Assembly (NCBI RefSeq): GCF_902498805.1
Contig: NZ_LR701584.1
Coordinates: 124,001 to 188,000, forward strand
From: Imperialibacter sp. EC-SDR9
GTDB lineage: Bacteria; Bacteroidota; Bacteroidia; Cytophagales; Cyclobacteriaceae
Reading direction: 5' to 3'
Length of the DNA: 64,000 nucleotides
Positions 53,034-62,777 of the stretch are shown piece after piece. Each line of letters begins with the position of its first letter. Position 1 is the first letter of the stretch. The notes under the pieces are model-generated. The model ran no database searches. It was not told where the DNA came from and saw only the letters and a program-made list of their open reading frames with translations. The translations under genes and the position numbers were made by a program.

Positions 53034-53453
53034 ATGATAATGGAGTTTACGGATATGAAGGAGCTAATAGTTATTGATGATGACCCGATCAATAATTTCA
53101 TTTGTAAAAAAATGATTGAAGAGATTTCCGGCGATTTCAAAATCAGAAGTTTTGAAAGTGCAGTTGAAGGGTTAGCCTATCTATCCTCCCTGGATCCGAA
53201 CGCACAGAGCTATCCAACGCATATTATGCTGGATTTGAATATGCCGCAGTATAACGGCTGGCAATTCCTTTCTGACTATCAACGATTAAACCTTCATCAA
53301 ACTCACCATACCTGCTTATATGTGGTAAGCTCCACGATTCTGAGAGATGAAATTGAGAAGATTAAAGAACTGTCATTTGTAACTGACTTTATATCTAAGC
53401 CATTGACTGTCTACAAGTTAAAAAAGCTTGTAGAAAACGAAGACTTGCCGTGA
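53034..53453 (+). CDS. single-domain CheY-like response regulator
   Basis: A protein of 139 residues, or 132 from the ATG at 53055, whose spacing to GGAG is better. The receiver has D15-D17 (IDDDP), phosphorylation site D67 (MLDLNMPQYNGW) and Lys in FISKPLT. There is no output domain and no kinase gene beside it. It resembles the receiver at 16442-16828, so both may be substrates of Bacteroidota PAS-type kinases. Confidence 0.9.
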   Translation: MIMEFTDMKELIVIDDDPINNFICKKMIEEISGDFKIRSFESAVEGLAYLSSLDPNAQSYPTHIMLDLNMPQYNGWQFLSDYQRLNLHQTHHTCLYVVSSTILRDEIEKIKELSFVTDFISKPLTVYKLKKLVENEDLP

Positions 53454-53598
53454 ACCAGGTGACTGTAAGTGCAATGGCAATCTCACAGAAGGTTGTGATT
53501 GCAGAGATTCCTTACCCTACCGGCTATTTTTGAGCATTGTGGAACTTTCATGGAGACTATCGTATTTATATGTATATACATTAAGTATTGATACCTCC

Positions 53599-54183
53599 AT
53601 GACATCCACATTACTACAAAAGGAAACCCCCACCGACTTCGATATACATCCGCTTATTAAAGAAAGGTGGAGCCCAAGATCCTTCTCACAAAAAAAGGTG
53701 AGCCGTGATGCCGTCAACCAACTTCTTGAAGCCATGCGCTGGGCCCCCTCTGCCATGAACGAACAACCCTGGGAGGTACTGGCTGCACAAAAAGGCACAA
53801 AAAGCCATGACACACTAGCGAAGACACTTGCTCCGGGTAATCAGCCCTGGGCACCAGATGCCCCCGTGTTACTGCTGGTGATGGCACGCACTACTTACAG
53901 CAATGGCGCCCCAAATCATTCTGCGCTGTATGACCTGGGTTTGGCAGTCGGCAATTTAAGTGTTGAAGCTACTCATCTCGGGCTTTCGCTCCATCAAATA
54001 GGCGGATTTGACAGGGCCGTGGCCAGAGAATCATTCAACCTCCGTGAAAACCTTCAGCCAGTAGTAATGATTGCTGTTGGCTATCGGGACAGCCATGAGA
54101 GCCTGCCTGAAGCCCTGCGGCAGCGAGAGCTGGCTCCCAGAAAGCGGAAGAAAATTGAAGAGTTTGCTGTGATCGATTTTTAA
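53599..54183 (+). CDS. nitroreductase family protein
   Basis: 194 residues from the ATG at 53599; a TTG 69 bases upstream is the longest frame but gives a leader not typical of the family. FMN-binding motifs are RWSPRSFS at the N-terminus, EAMRWAPSAMNEQPWE, and a C-terminal VAVGYRD-like segment (MIAVGYRDSHESL). It is probably an NAD(P)H-dependent flavoprotein reducing nitro compounds or quinones. It stands apart from a divergent partner; the AraC gene follows. Confidence 0.9.
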   Translation: MTSTLLQKETPTDFDIHPLIKERWSPRSFSQKKVSRDAVNQLLEAMRWAPSAMNEQPWEVLAAQKGTKSHDTLAKTLAPGNQPWAPDAPVLLLVMARTTYSNGAPNHSALYDLGLAVGNLSVEATHLGLSLHQIGGFDRAVARESFNLRENLQPVVMIAVGYRDSHESLPEALRQRELAPRKRKKIEEFAVIDF

Positions 54184-54269
54184 TTGCTTCCGGCAGTCAT
54201 AAGTCAACAACGATGGTTTAATAAAGCTGCCACTCCGTTATATTTAAAACCAGGTAGCTTTATTGATTC

Positions 54270-55076
54270 ATGATATACGAGAAGCGAGATCCGGCGCCAC
54301 ATTTGCGGCAAGTAGTGAAGAACTATTGGCGGGTAGACAGCGAAGGTGACAAAACCATTACTACCCAAAAAATCATCCCCGATGGGTACCCGGAGATTAT
54401 CTTACACTATGGCTCGCACTTCGAAATCTGCCTCTGCAAAACATGGCAACCCCAGGCATTGCACCTTCTCGCCGGACAAATAAAAAAACACTTCTTTCTT
54501 AGAAACACCGGCGCTTATGGCATGATTGGAATCAAGCTGATGCCCACCACTTTGGCCAAATTGTTTGGCCTTTCAATGCATGCTCTTACAGACAAAGTGG
54601 TGAATTTCCACGAAGTGGCGAATGGCAAATTTTTGGAGCTTGAATCAATCGTTTCTCAGAGTCCTGAAAGCTCACAGGTTTTCGAAAGAATAGACAGTTG
54701 GTTCAGTTCAGTGAGCACGGAGTATAAAAACGATACTTCCAGGGCCGAACAGGCATTGCAAGTCGTCTTCGAAAGCGGGGGAACCAGGCAGGTCGGCGAG
54801 CTGGCAGTGGGAGTTGGCATTAGCGAAAGGCAGTTAGAAAGGCTTTTTCAGCAACATGTAGGGTTATCACCTAAGTACTACTCCCGAATCATCAGGTTCA
54901 ATAAAATATTTGACCTGATGCAAAACCAAGATCCGGCATGGGTGCAATTGGCGCTAGATTCCGGCCATTTCGACCAGTCTCATTTTATCAGGAATTTCAA
55001 AGCATTTACCGGGGAAGAACCCACAGGCTACCTTTTCAACGAAGAAAACATGGCCAATTTCTTCCTTCACAAATAG
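54270..55076 (+). CDS. AraC-type transcriptional regulator with DUF6597-like sensor domain
   Basis: A protein of 268 residues. The N-terminal domain (YWRVDSEGDKTITTQKIIPD, GYPEIILHYG) matches the DUF6597 sensor. The C-terminal two helix-turn-helix units are in VGELAVGVGISERQLERLFQ and VQLALDSGHFDQSHFIRNFK. It likely controls the nearby nitroreductase or DUF6265 gene, but this is inferred only from position. Confidence 0.9.
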   Translation: MIYEKRDPAPHLRQVVKNYWRVDSEGDKTITTQKIIPDGYPEIILHYGSHFEICLCKTWQPQALHLLAGQIKKHFFLRNTGAYGMIGIKLMPTTLAKLFGLSMHALTDKVVNFHEVANGKFLELESIVSQSPESSQVFERIDSWFSSVSTEYKNDTSRAEQALQVVFESGGTRQVGELAVGVGISERQLERLFQQHVGLSPKYYSRIIRFNKIFDLMQNQDPAWVQLALDSGHFDQSHFIRNFKAFTGEEPTGYLFNEENMANFFLHK

Positions 55077-55133
55077 ATGTCGGGTTTTTACAATACAAAA
55101 TGCTTTCGCTTAGCTAATGTTGAATAAAAAACT

Positions 55134-55604
55134 ATGAAGTCAATCCTGACCATTACTCTGCTCCTATCGACAGCCTCGTTGTCATATGCACAATCGGCAA
55201 ACGCCGCTTCTGCCAAAAATTTTAAAAAGCTCTCATGGCTGGAAGGCACCTGGGACCGCACAAATGTAAAGCCAGGAAAAAGTGCTCATGAAAGGTGGGA
55301 AAGGGACAGCAAAACAAAGTGGATAGGGTTCGGAGTTTCTCTGCAGGGAGAAGACACTACGTTTTTGGAAAAACTGAGCATTGTGGTTGAAAATGGGGGT
55401 ATTTATTACATAGCCGACGTGCCAGAGAATAAGGCACCTGTGCTATTTCAGTTCATCCAACTTAGCGATCAGGGCTTTGTTTGTGAGAATCCAACCCACG
55501 ATTTTCCAAAGAAGATCGCCTACAAGCTAGAGGGAGACAGGCTGGAGGTTCAGATATCCGGGGATGGGCAAGCTGTGGACTTTGAATTTGTAAAGAGAGA
55601 ATAA
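55134..55604 (+). CDS. DUF6265 family secreted protein
   Basis: A protein of 156 residues. The signal peptide ends near SLSYAQSA. The mature part (LSWLEGTWDRTN, ERWERDSKTKWIGFGVS, CENPTHDFPKKI) matches DUF6265, a small beta-barrel family of unknown function. It is followed by a strong terminator. Confidence 0.88.
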   Translation: MKSILTITLLLSTASLSYAQSANAASAKNFKKLSWLEGTWDRTNVKPGKSAHERWERDSKTKWIGFGVSLQGEDTTFLEKLSIVVENGGIYYIADVPENKAPVLFQFIQLSDQGFVCENPTHDFPKKIAYKLEGDRLEVQISGDGQAVDFEFVKRE

Positions 55605-55629
55605 AAAAAGGGGCCTCCGCCCCTTTTTT
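55603..55629. terminator. bidirectional terminator
   Basis: GGGGC and GCCCC form a stem with a four-base loop, flanked by seven A and six T residues. It ends the DUF6265 gene on the plus strand, and read in reverse it ends the SusCD operon on the minus strand. Confidence 0.85.
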
Positions 55630-55649
55630 ATTCTCCATCAATAACACCA

Positions 55650-56591
55650 TCAATTGGAAAGTTCCGATGGCCAGGTTTTGCTGTCTGTTCGTGTCAGGAC
55701 AGTGGTACCGGCGTCTCCATAATCGTTAGACCAGTCAATCGTCAGGCTTGTGCCATCGTTGTTTTTAATAACGAAAGTGTAAATAAGACCGTATTGATCG
55801 GAGCCAGTAAGGCTAATCTTGTTACACACATCCACCAACCTCACTCCTACTGCAGGCGTATCGTCCCAGGCGCAGTCATACTGACCAAACGTAGCATCAG
55901 ATACGGCGTACCTGCCGCCACCAAGGGCCGTGAGTGCGCCAGTGCCTGTAACGGGATTGCTACAGTTGCCAGCCGCCCCACCAGGACCAGCTGCGATCAC
56001 AGTTGTAGAAAAGTCAAACGTTCCGCCAAGATCGGAAGCGCAGGCAATCGACCAGCGCACGTTACAACCCCCGAAGGATGGCTGAGCAGGCTGTTGACAC
56101 AAATCGCTATTCAGCGCTACTGTGAAAGTTCTTCCATCAGCAGAGTGTATTGGGAAAGTTAGATTGAAGCCATCGCCAACTTTAAAGAAGCTCAAATCCA
56201 CACCAAGAGACTCCGCCGCAGAGGCTGCTGTAAGGGCAAAGGTAGATGGAAAGGTAGTAACCTCGCCAACCTTCACTGCATCGTACACTTTATCAACGTA
56301 CACATCCTCCAGCTCATTGTAGGTACCATCTTTCTCAGTAAATGTTAGCATGATATCAACACTCGACACCTCTGTCACGTCAAACCCGTCCACATCAATG
56401 GTAAACTCCACTTCTTCAGAAGCCAAAGGGTTCAGGGCATTGAAGAAGTTTTTATCGGGATTCACCGAAATCTTCGTCACCGCTCCAATATTATCGTTGA
56501 TATCCGGCGCCGGATTCCAGTCCTCGTCCTGGCAGCCGTTCAATAGGATGAGCCAGGCAAATACTACAGTTAATATGCTTATTTTCTTCAT
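55650..56591 (-). CDS. SusCD-associated lipoprotein of unknown function
   Basis: A protein of 313 residues. Lipobox LLNGC with Cys20. The mature protein is beta-rich, with several Cys residues in the second half (GGCNVRWSIACAS, GNCSNP, GQYDCAW, VDVCNK). It is the third gene of the operon, 18 bases after susD, the place where surface glycan-binding or cargo-specific lipoproteins are usually encoded. I cannot assign a ligand. Confidence 0.8.
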   Translation of the reverse strand: MKKISILTVVFAWLILLNGCQDEDWNPAPDINDNIGAVTKISVNPDKNFFNALNPLASEEVEFTIDVDGFDVTEVSSVDIMLTFTEKDGTYNELEDVYVDKVYDAVKVGEVTTFPSTFALTAASAAESLGVDLSFFKVGDGFNLTFPIHSADGRTFTVALNSDLCQQPAQPSFGGCNVRWSIACASDLGGTFDFSTTVIAAGPGGAAGNCSNPVTGTGALTALGGGRYAVSDATFGQYDCAWDDTPAVGVRLVDVCNKISLTGSDQYGLIYTFVIKNNDGTSLTIDWSNDYGDAGTTVLTRTDSKTWPSELSN

Positions 56592-56609
56592 GTTCGTTCG
56601 CTTTTAAAG

Positions 56610-58253
56610 TTAGTTAGCATCCCAGAAAATTGGTTCACTCACCAAAGGCACCGGATTAGGAGCATTCGGATTAGACGAAAGCTCTCCCGGAGGATAGGGA
56701 AGCCTCAAAGGGAATGGACCACTGGGAGCAAGAGAGGCCGGCTGATTGTTTGGCATTCCTGTACGACGATAGTCGGTGTAAGACTCAAATCCATTGCCAT
56801 AGCTGGCATAGAATTTCTCAGTCATTACAATGTTCAGCCTTTGGTTATTATTTCCGGCAGCCGCATAAGCTGCTGAAATATCATCCAGATAGTCGTCAAC
56901 ATCCGCCTGATCCATTGCTGTCGCATTGTTAGGATCAATTGCCAGGCCAAAAGCCTCCACTTTGCTGAAAGAGTCCTCGATGCCCTTTACCGTAAGTGCC
57001 AAAGGATCGCCTGGTGTCCCCAGCGTAATGGCCGCTTCAGCCAGCATAAATGATACATGGAAATTAGTCAGCCAGGGCATAATACCAGCACCGGTGCCGT
57101 GCCCTCTGTCAAACCTGCGCTCCCCGCCACCAGGGCCTACATCGTAAGAGCCGCCTATCGGATATACGCCAAAAGTTGCCCTGATTGTGTTATCACCAGG
57201 GATACCTGACGGATCTCCATGGTCTCTGCCAATATAACCGTTGGCCGCAGCGCCCAATGCAGGCAGGCCATTTGAAGGCTCTTGCCCGCCAAGCCACCCA
57301 TACACACAATCGCTCCTTTGGGAACAAGGCTGCGTCTGGAAGTCCAGGTCATCATCTTCTCCCTGTCTGAAAATGTAGAATGGCAAACGGGGATCATTCT
57401 TGGCAATCAAATTGTACATGAAGTAGTTGTTCATGTATTGCGTTTTGCTGCCGGGGATGTACTCCTGCTGATAAATGGGGTGCTGGTTCATTGGAGACAC
57501 GGAAGACCCAAACGTAAACTGAAAATCGTCAGCATTGCTCGATATAAAATTGTTCTCCGTTATCAGCGTTTCAATGCCTGCCTTCGATCTAGCGGCATCG
57601 ACTAGACGGATGTTGAGCAGTAAACGGAGTTTAAGCGTATTCGCTGCCTTCACCCACTTGCTGTAATTTCCACCGTAAATCAAATCGCTTGAAACTGGTG
57701 ACTCGCTGTTATCAATGGCTTCCTTCAGGTCAGCCTTTGCAACATCTACCAAATCAATGATGTGGTCGTAAACAGCTGCGTCGTCTTCGTAATGCGGAAA
57801 CAATACGTCCTCACCCTGTAGTGCTTCTGTATAAGGCACGTCGCCCCAGGTATCCACCAACACCATGTACAGGTAGGCCTTCATTACTTTGGCAATACCA
57901 GAGTAACCTTTGAATCCTGCTTCTTCTCCCTGCTTGACAATTGTTTGCAAGTCTTTAAGCGCCTGATCAAACATCGAATTAAAATCGTTGGAGAAGTTAG
58001 CACCGGTGATATTGTAGGTGCTCTGGTTCAACCTTGTGTAGTGCTGAATAAATGCAGATGCATTTTCCTGCACGTTCCTGGTCGTCCAAAAACCAGCCGA
58101 CAGCTGTGCTGCTGGCAATAGCAGGTTCAATGACGCTTCTGACGGGTTGTTCGGGTCAGTGTTTATATCCAGGAAATCTGATCCACACGACATACTAAAT
58201 ATCGTCAGCATCACTATCCCTGCCTTTGAAAGTCTATTTCTTAAAATCTTCAT
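56610..58253 (-). CDS. SusD/RagB family outer membrane lipoprotein
   Basis: A protein of 547 residues. Lipobox MSCG with Cys23, followed by DFLDINTDPNNPSEAS, as in the SusD-like 2 subfamily. Helical TPR-like repeats and a loop-rich C-terminus follow. It caps its SusC partner and binds the substrate at the cell surface. It starts 11 bases after the susC stop. No glycoside hydrolase, protease or sigma/anti-sigma gene is in the operon, so the substrate is not indicated. Confidence 0.95.
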   Translation of the reverse strand: MKILRNRLSKAGIVMLTIFSMSCGSDFLDINTDPNNPSEASLNLLLPAAQLSAGFWTTRNVQENASAFIQHYTRLNQSTYNITGANFSNDFNSMFDQALKDLQTIVKQGEEAGFKGYSGIAKVMKAYLYMVLVDTWGDVPYTEALQGEDVLFPHYEDDAAVYDHIIDLVDVAKADLKEAIDNSESPVSSDLIYGGNYSKWVKAANTLKLRLLLNIRLVDAARSKAGIETLITENNFISSNADDFQFTFGSSVSPMNQHPIYQQEYIPGSKTQYMNNYFMYNLIAKNDPRLPFYIFRQGEDDDLDFQTQPCSQRSDCVYGWLGGQEPSNGLPALGAAANGYIGRDHGDPSGIPGDNTIRATFGVYPIGGSYDVGPGGGERRFDRGHGTGAGIMPWLTNFHVSFMLAEAAITLGTPGDPLALTVKGIEDSFSKVEAFGLAIDPNNATAMDQADVDDYLDDISAAYAAAGNNNQRLNIVMTEKFYASYGNGFESYTDYRRTGMPNNQPASLAPSGPFPLRLPYPPGELSSNPNAPNPVPLVSEPIFWDAN

Positions 58254-58264
58254 ATTCTCTTCAA

Positions 58265-61200
58265 TTAAAAAGTGAATCTTAGGTTAACACCATATCTCCT
58301 TGTCGTTGGGATAATTCCCAGGTCGATGCCCTGGGCGTTACCGCTCTGAAATGCACTCAATCCCTCCACATTACCCGTTCCCAGGGAGTTTGTTTCTGGA
58401 TCAAAATTGAGGTCATCTGGGAAATTGAGGGCTTTGAACCATAGATTTCTACCTGACAACGAGATGTTAGCAGAACCAAAAGGTGTCTTGTTCAGGAGAG
58501 TCTTTGGCAAAGAATAGCCAAGAGAAATTTCCCTTAAACGTATAGTGCTTGCGTCAAACACAGAGAACTCTTCTGGCCCTGAGCTCCCGAATGTGTTGAT
58601 AAAGTACCAGTCGTTGACAGTAAGTGACGTTGTATTAGGAATAGTATTTCCGTTGTCATCGAGCTTCGCACTTTGCGTGCTTGGATCGCCTACAACACCG
58701 GGAATTACAACCGTTACCTCACGGCCTCTTGGGCCTTCTGGCACCGTACCAGTTGTTAGGCCTCGGCCGTATACCTGATTGTAGGTTCCCGACCACATGT
58801 CGCCACCATCACGATAATCGAAGAGTACGTTCAGTGTTATTCCTTTAAAACTGAAGCTGTTAGTAACACCCAAAATATAATTAGGGTTAGGGTCTCCGAT
58901 GATTTGCTCCTCAGATGATTGAATGAGCTTTCCTGTGGCAGGATCAACTAACAATTGACCGTCTTCAGATCTGGCAGCTACAGAGCCTTTGATCTGACCA
59001 TATGGCAAACCTACAGCATGAACAACCCTTACGCTATTACCGAAGCCATTGATAAACACTTCATCCAGGCCTTCTGTCAGCTCTTCAACCACGTTACGGT
59101 TGCGGGTAAACGAAGCAAAAATATTCCAGTTGAAGCCGTTGGCCAGCGATACTGGCGTGAGATCCAGGCCAACTTCGATTCCCTTGTTGCTCACTTTACC
59201 GATATTGGACACGGCACTGTTAAAGCCAGAAGTCGACGGCACAGTAATGGCCACAATCTGGTCAGTAGTGTTTCGGTTATAATAGGTAAAGTCTATTCCG
59301 ACCTTGTTTTTGAACAACCTCAGATCGGTACCGATTTCATATTCAGTAGTAAATTCAGGCGTTAACAGCCCATTGCCCAAACCGCCGGAAACAGTTTGTC
59401 CGTTGGTTCCAATGAAAGGAAAATCAACAAAGGCAATATTGTTACCAAAACCTGGCCCGGACGGGTTGGTATTGAACAACACTGACTGTGTGAGATATGG
59501 CGACGGGTCACTACCCACTTTGGCAACGCCTACCCTTATTTTTCCGCTATTCAGGATATCGTTAGAAATATTCAAGGCATCAGTGAAAATGAAGGATGAG
59601 CTTGCGCCTCCGTAGAAATAGCTTCTCTTGTCTTTAGGCAGCGCCGAGGTCAAATCATTCCGACCTGTTAGGTTAAGGAAAAGGTAGTCCTTGTATGAGA
59701 AGGAAAGGTCAGCAAGGAAAGCCTGGTAGGCTCGTTCAGATTTATTTCCTCCAAAAGGCGTTACGCTCTGGGTGTTGTCAAGGTCGTTGATGCCATCAAC
59801 GATAATACCCACGCCCTGAAATGCCTGGCGATCCACCGTTCTCAAGTTTGCGTTGTGACCAACGATGGCCTTCAACCCAATATTCTCAGACAAGTCTCTT
59901 GAAACCGTGATAAGTAAGTTACCATCCAGCTCCATCCTTCTCAGGTCGTCTTTGATGATTCTACCTGTAGGGAATGCGGTATTTGTTCTTGGAAGCACTT
60001 CCAGTTTGCGATCGGTAAAGCCGTTAAATCCAACTTTATATGTCACGTTCAACCACTCGAAAACGTCGTAGCCGATATTGAAATTTCCGAAGTACCTGTC
60101 CACATCGCTGGTATGTGGCGCATGGTAGGCCAGAAAGTAAGGGTTGTCGTTGTCAGGGCGATAGAATGCCTGATTGCCATTGGCATCCTGATAAGGCAGC
60201 CCTTTTACATTGACGTTTGGTGGTGTGAAAAGCAGACGCTGTGTGACAGATGGCCCGCCTGAGAACAAACCTGTTGACGGAGGCGAGGTAAGGTCAGTAT
60301 TCACATAAGTCATGCTACCGCCAATGAAAATGCCATTGTCCAGTGTGGTGTTGCCACCAAAGTTCATGCTGGTTCTGGTCACTTCGTTGTTGATGACAAT
60401 TCCCTGGTTGTTCATTCTGGAAAGACCGGCCACAAAATTGGCTTTGTCATTGCCTCCTGAGATATTCACGGCAGTTTCAAGCACTCCGCCGGTCTGGAAA
60501 AAATCCTTAGGGGTATTGTAAGCGCCAAGAAGCACTGAATCGCTGCCAAACTCAGGAAAGTAAGGCGTATTGTTAGGGTTGTTATAGCGGTCGTATGGGT
60601 GAGCTACCCAGGGACGCCCTGTGGCTGGATCTATACTTTTGATCAGGTCGGCATTCTCCTTTACCTGCCATGCAGGCGAATTCAAATCGAATGGGGCACC
60701 CCATGTGCCGAAGTTACCATCAACGTAAAGGAAGTTGTTTCCCTGCGTATACTGGGTTTGATAATCAGGCAAATTGGATACTTTCTCAGTGGAATAAGAA
60801 GTGTTTACACTGATTTCCATTCCCTTACGGGTTCCTTTCTTACCAGCTTTAGTTGTTACCACAATCACACCATTCGCAGCCCTTGAGCCATAGAGAGCCG
60901 CAGCTGCAGCACCTTTCAACACTGTCATCGACTCGATGGTGTTGGGGTCAAGGTCAAAAGAACGGTTGGACGTAGTGGTTTGGCTGGTAAATGAGCCAGT
61001 GGCATAGGTGGTGTTGTCAAAAGGCACACCATCCACTACCCATAGTGGCTGGTTGTTTCCCAAGAGGGAAGAGGCTCCCCTGATGGTGATGTTTGAACCC
61101 TGGCCTGCCGCACCACCTGCGCCAATGATGTTGACGCCGGGTATTTTACCCTGCAAGGCTCTCAAAGCATCGGGCTCAGATTTTTGAGCAATCTGGTCGC

Positions 61201-61585
61201 TCTTCAGCTCTGTTACAGCATAACCAAGTGCTTTCTTCTCCCGCTCAATGCCAACTGCTGTCACAACAACTTCAGAGAGTTGTTTCACGTCGGACTCCAT
61301 CGTTGCGTCGATAACGGAACGGGAGCCGATTTCAGTTTCCTGGGACAAAAGACCAATAAATGAAAAAACCAATGTCCCTCCCGATGAAGGAACGGTGATT
61401 TTGTAATTACCGTCAATATCAGTGACGGTACCAGTTGCCGTGCCTTTCAGCACCACGTTCACACCGGGTAGCTCTGTGCCGTCTTCGGCTGAGACTACCT
61501 TACCGGATACGGTTCGGTCCTGCGCCCAAACATGGGTTAATGCTGTCGCAGTAAACAAAAATGTAATCAGTAGAATTTTTCTCAT
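58265..61585 (-). CDS. SusC/RagA TonB-dependent outer membrane transporter
   Basis: A protein of 1106 residues. Signal peptide to HVWAQD, then a carboxypeptidase-like regulatory domain (TVSGKVVSAEDGTELPGVNV), a plug (GIEREKKALGYAVTELKSDQ; GKIPGVNI; WVVDGVPFDN) and a long barrel ending VNLRFTF with terminal Phe. It imports an oligomer through TonB energy together with SusD. It is the first gene of its operon; regulatory DNA is upstream (61586-61903). Confidence 0.96.
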   Translation of the reverse strand: MRKILLITFLFTATALTHVWAQDRTVSGKVVSAEDGTELPGVNVVLKGTATGTVTDIDGNYKITVPSSGGTLVFSFIGLLSQETEIGSRSVIDATMESDVKQLSEVVVTAVGIEREKKALGYAVTELKSDQIAQKSEPDALRALQGKIPGVNIIGAGGAAGQGSNITIRGASSLLGNNQPLWVVDGVPFDNTTYATGSFTSQTTTSNRSFDLDPNTIESMTVLKGAAAAALYGSRAANGVIVVTTKAGKKGTRKGMEISVNTSYSTEKVSNLPDYQTQYTQGNNFLYVDGNFGTWGAPFDLNSPAWQVKENADLIKSIDPATGRPWVAHPYDRYNNPNNTPYFPEFGSDSVLLGAYNTPKDFFQTGGVLETAVNISGGNDKANFVAGLSRMNNQGIVINNEVTRTSMNFGGNTTLDNGIFIGGSMTYVNTDLTSPPSTGLFSGGPSVTQRLLFTPPNVNVKGLPYQDANGNQAFYRPDNDNPYFLAYHAPHTSDVDRYFGNFNIGYDVFEWLNVTYKVGFNGFTDRKLEVLPRTNTAFPTGRIIKDDLRRMELDGNLLITVSRDLSENIGLKAIVGHNANLRTVDRQAFQGVGIIVDGINDLDNTQSVTPFGGNKSERAYQAFLADLSFSYKDYLFLNLTGRNDLTSALPKDKRSYFYGGASSSFIFTDALNISNDILNSGKIRVGVAKVGSDPSPYLTQSVLFNTNPSGPGFGNNIAFVDFPFIGTNGQTVSGGLGNGLLTPEFTTEYEIGTDLRLFKNKVGIDFTYYNRNTTDQIVAITVPSTSGFNSAVSNIGKVSNKGIEVGLDLTPVSLANGFNWNIFASFTRNRNVVEELTEGLDEVFINGFGNSVRVVHAVGLPYGQIKGSVAARSEDGQLLVDPATGKLIQSSEEQIIGDPNPNYILGVTNSFSFKGITLNVLFDYRDGGDMWSGTYNQVYGRGLTTGTVPEGPRGREVTVVIPGVVGDPSTQSAKLDDNGNTIPNTTSLTVNDWYFINTFGSSGPEEFSVFDASTIRLREISLGYSLPKTLLNKTPFGSANISLSGRNLWFKALNFPDDLNFDPETNSLGTGNVEGLSAFQSGNAQGIDLGIIPTTRRYGVNLRFTF

Positions 61586-61903
61586 AAGAAAATAATTGGA
61601 TTGTAGTTAAAAATGATTGTGGCTATTAAGCCATTCGATACATACAGGTTATGCATGTCACCTCGCTGTCCTTGGTTTTCGCTGCCGGAAAGAGTCCGCT
61701 ACCTTAGCGGAAGTATCCAAGCTCAAATGTCAGCGAAGTGTTGCGTGATTAATTCCCCCTATTTGTGGGATTTTAAAATATGGAGCGTTCAATAATTCCA
61801 ACAGAAAGCATGTTTCATTGAAAATACTATAATGAAAGTCCGCTTGAGAAAGCATGTGTACAAAGGAAAATTCCTTTGCAGGGGGAATAGAGCAAGCTGG
61901 AAA
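61586..61903. other. regulatory region upstream of susC
   Basis: No ORF is convincing. CCGCTA/TAGCGG with a three-base spacer lies at 61696-61710, and CAAAGGAA/TTCCTTTG with a two-base spacer at 61861-61878. These may be operator or RNA-structure elements for susC. I see no clear -33/-7 pair on the minus strand. Confidence 0.45.
61861..61878. promoter_or_regulatory. palindrome CAAAGGAA-N2-TTCCTTTG
   Basis: Two perfect eight-base arms are separated by two bases, between susC and the NarL-type gene and just before a terminator. It may be a binding site for a dimeric regulator. Confidence 0.3.
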
Positions 61904-61933
61904 AGAAAAAAGCCTCTATAGAGGCTTTTTTCT
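61904..61933. terminator. perfect 30-base palindromic terminator
   Basis: AGAAAAAAGCCTCTA is followed directly by its exact complement; the stem GCCTC/GAGGC with a TATA loop is flanked by six A and six T residues. It ends the NarL-type gene, and could work in both directions. Confidence 0.85.
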
Positions 61934-61955
61934 TATTGTATATTCAGGTTGAAAC

Positions 61956-62585
61956 TTAGATGTACTTGTTGTGTCGGCCTATCTCAATGGCGTTGGCCTT
62001 CGATTTTACTCCCAGCTTGATGTAAATGTTCTTGATATGGGTCTTGATGGTTTCCCTGTGAACGAATAATTCATCGGCAATTTGGGAATAGCTCTTGCCC
62101 TCGGCCAGTTTTTCCAGCACTTCAGTTTCCCTTCGGGAAAGCGGTGAGTCTGTGTTCCGTTGGAAAGATTCAATAACCATACGTGATATTTCTTTGGAAA
62201 GAGGGGCGCCTCCCTGTAGCACTTCATCAATACCGTCAAGGAGATCGCTGTAGCTAACAGCCTTAGCCATGAACCCGGCAGCGCCTGCATTGAACGATTG
62301 AAAAACTGATTCTTTATCGGTATGCAGCGACACCACTATGATATTGGCCTTCGGGAGCTTCTTCTTGATGCGCCCAATGCCCTCAATGCCACTCATACCC
62401 GGCAGCTCCAAGTCCATCAATACTACATCCGGTGCGTCGCTTTCGATATTATCCAGAGCCTCTTCGCAAGAAGTATAGGTGTTCACGACGTGGTATTTAG
62501 AAATACTGTCGATCAGTATCTTGTAGCCTTCTTTGATAACAAAGTTATCTTCAACAATGCAGATCTTGGTAGGAATGGTTGTCAT
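61956..62585 (-). CDS. NarL/LuxR-type response regulator
   Basis: 209 residues from the ATG at 62585; an ATG five codons upstream is also possible. The receiver has ICIVEDN and the phospho-Asp in LMDLELPGMSG. The C-terminal LuxR helix-turn-helix is LSRRETEVLEKLAEGKSYSQ and FVHRETIKTHIKNIY. No histidine kinase gene is beside it. It ends at a perfect palindromic terminator. Confidence 0.93.
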   Translation of the reverse strand: MTTIPTKICIVEDNFVIKEGYKILIDSISKYHVVNTYTSCEEALDNIESDAPDVVLMDLELPGMSGIEGIGRIKKKLPKANIIVVSLHTDKESVFQSFNAGAAGFMAKAVSYSDLLDGIDEVLQGGAPLSKEISRMVIESFQRNTDSPLSRRETEVLEKLAEGKSYSQIADELFVHRETIKTHIKNIYIKLGVKSKANAIEIGRHNKYI

Positions 62586-62777
62586 AGTGTTTGACCACAT
62601 ACAATAAAAATTAGGCTAACTGGAAAGCAGCTATATCAAGCAAATCGATCACGGCCATAAAATACGGTTGGAATATGACCTTACTTACGCTTGGTAACAG
62701 CTTAGAGTTGCCTGACCCTCTACCGTAAACAGGGGGATTTTTGCTCCCCCTTGTATAAAGTTTTAATCAAATAGGTT

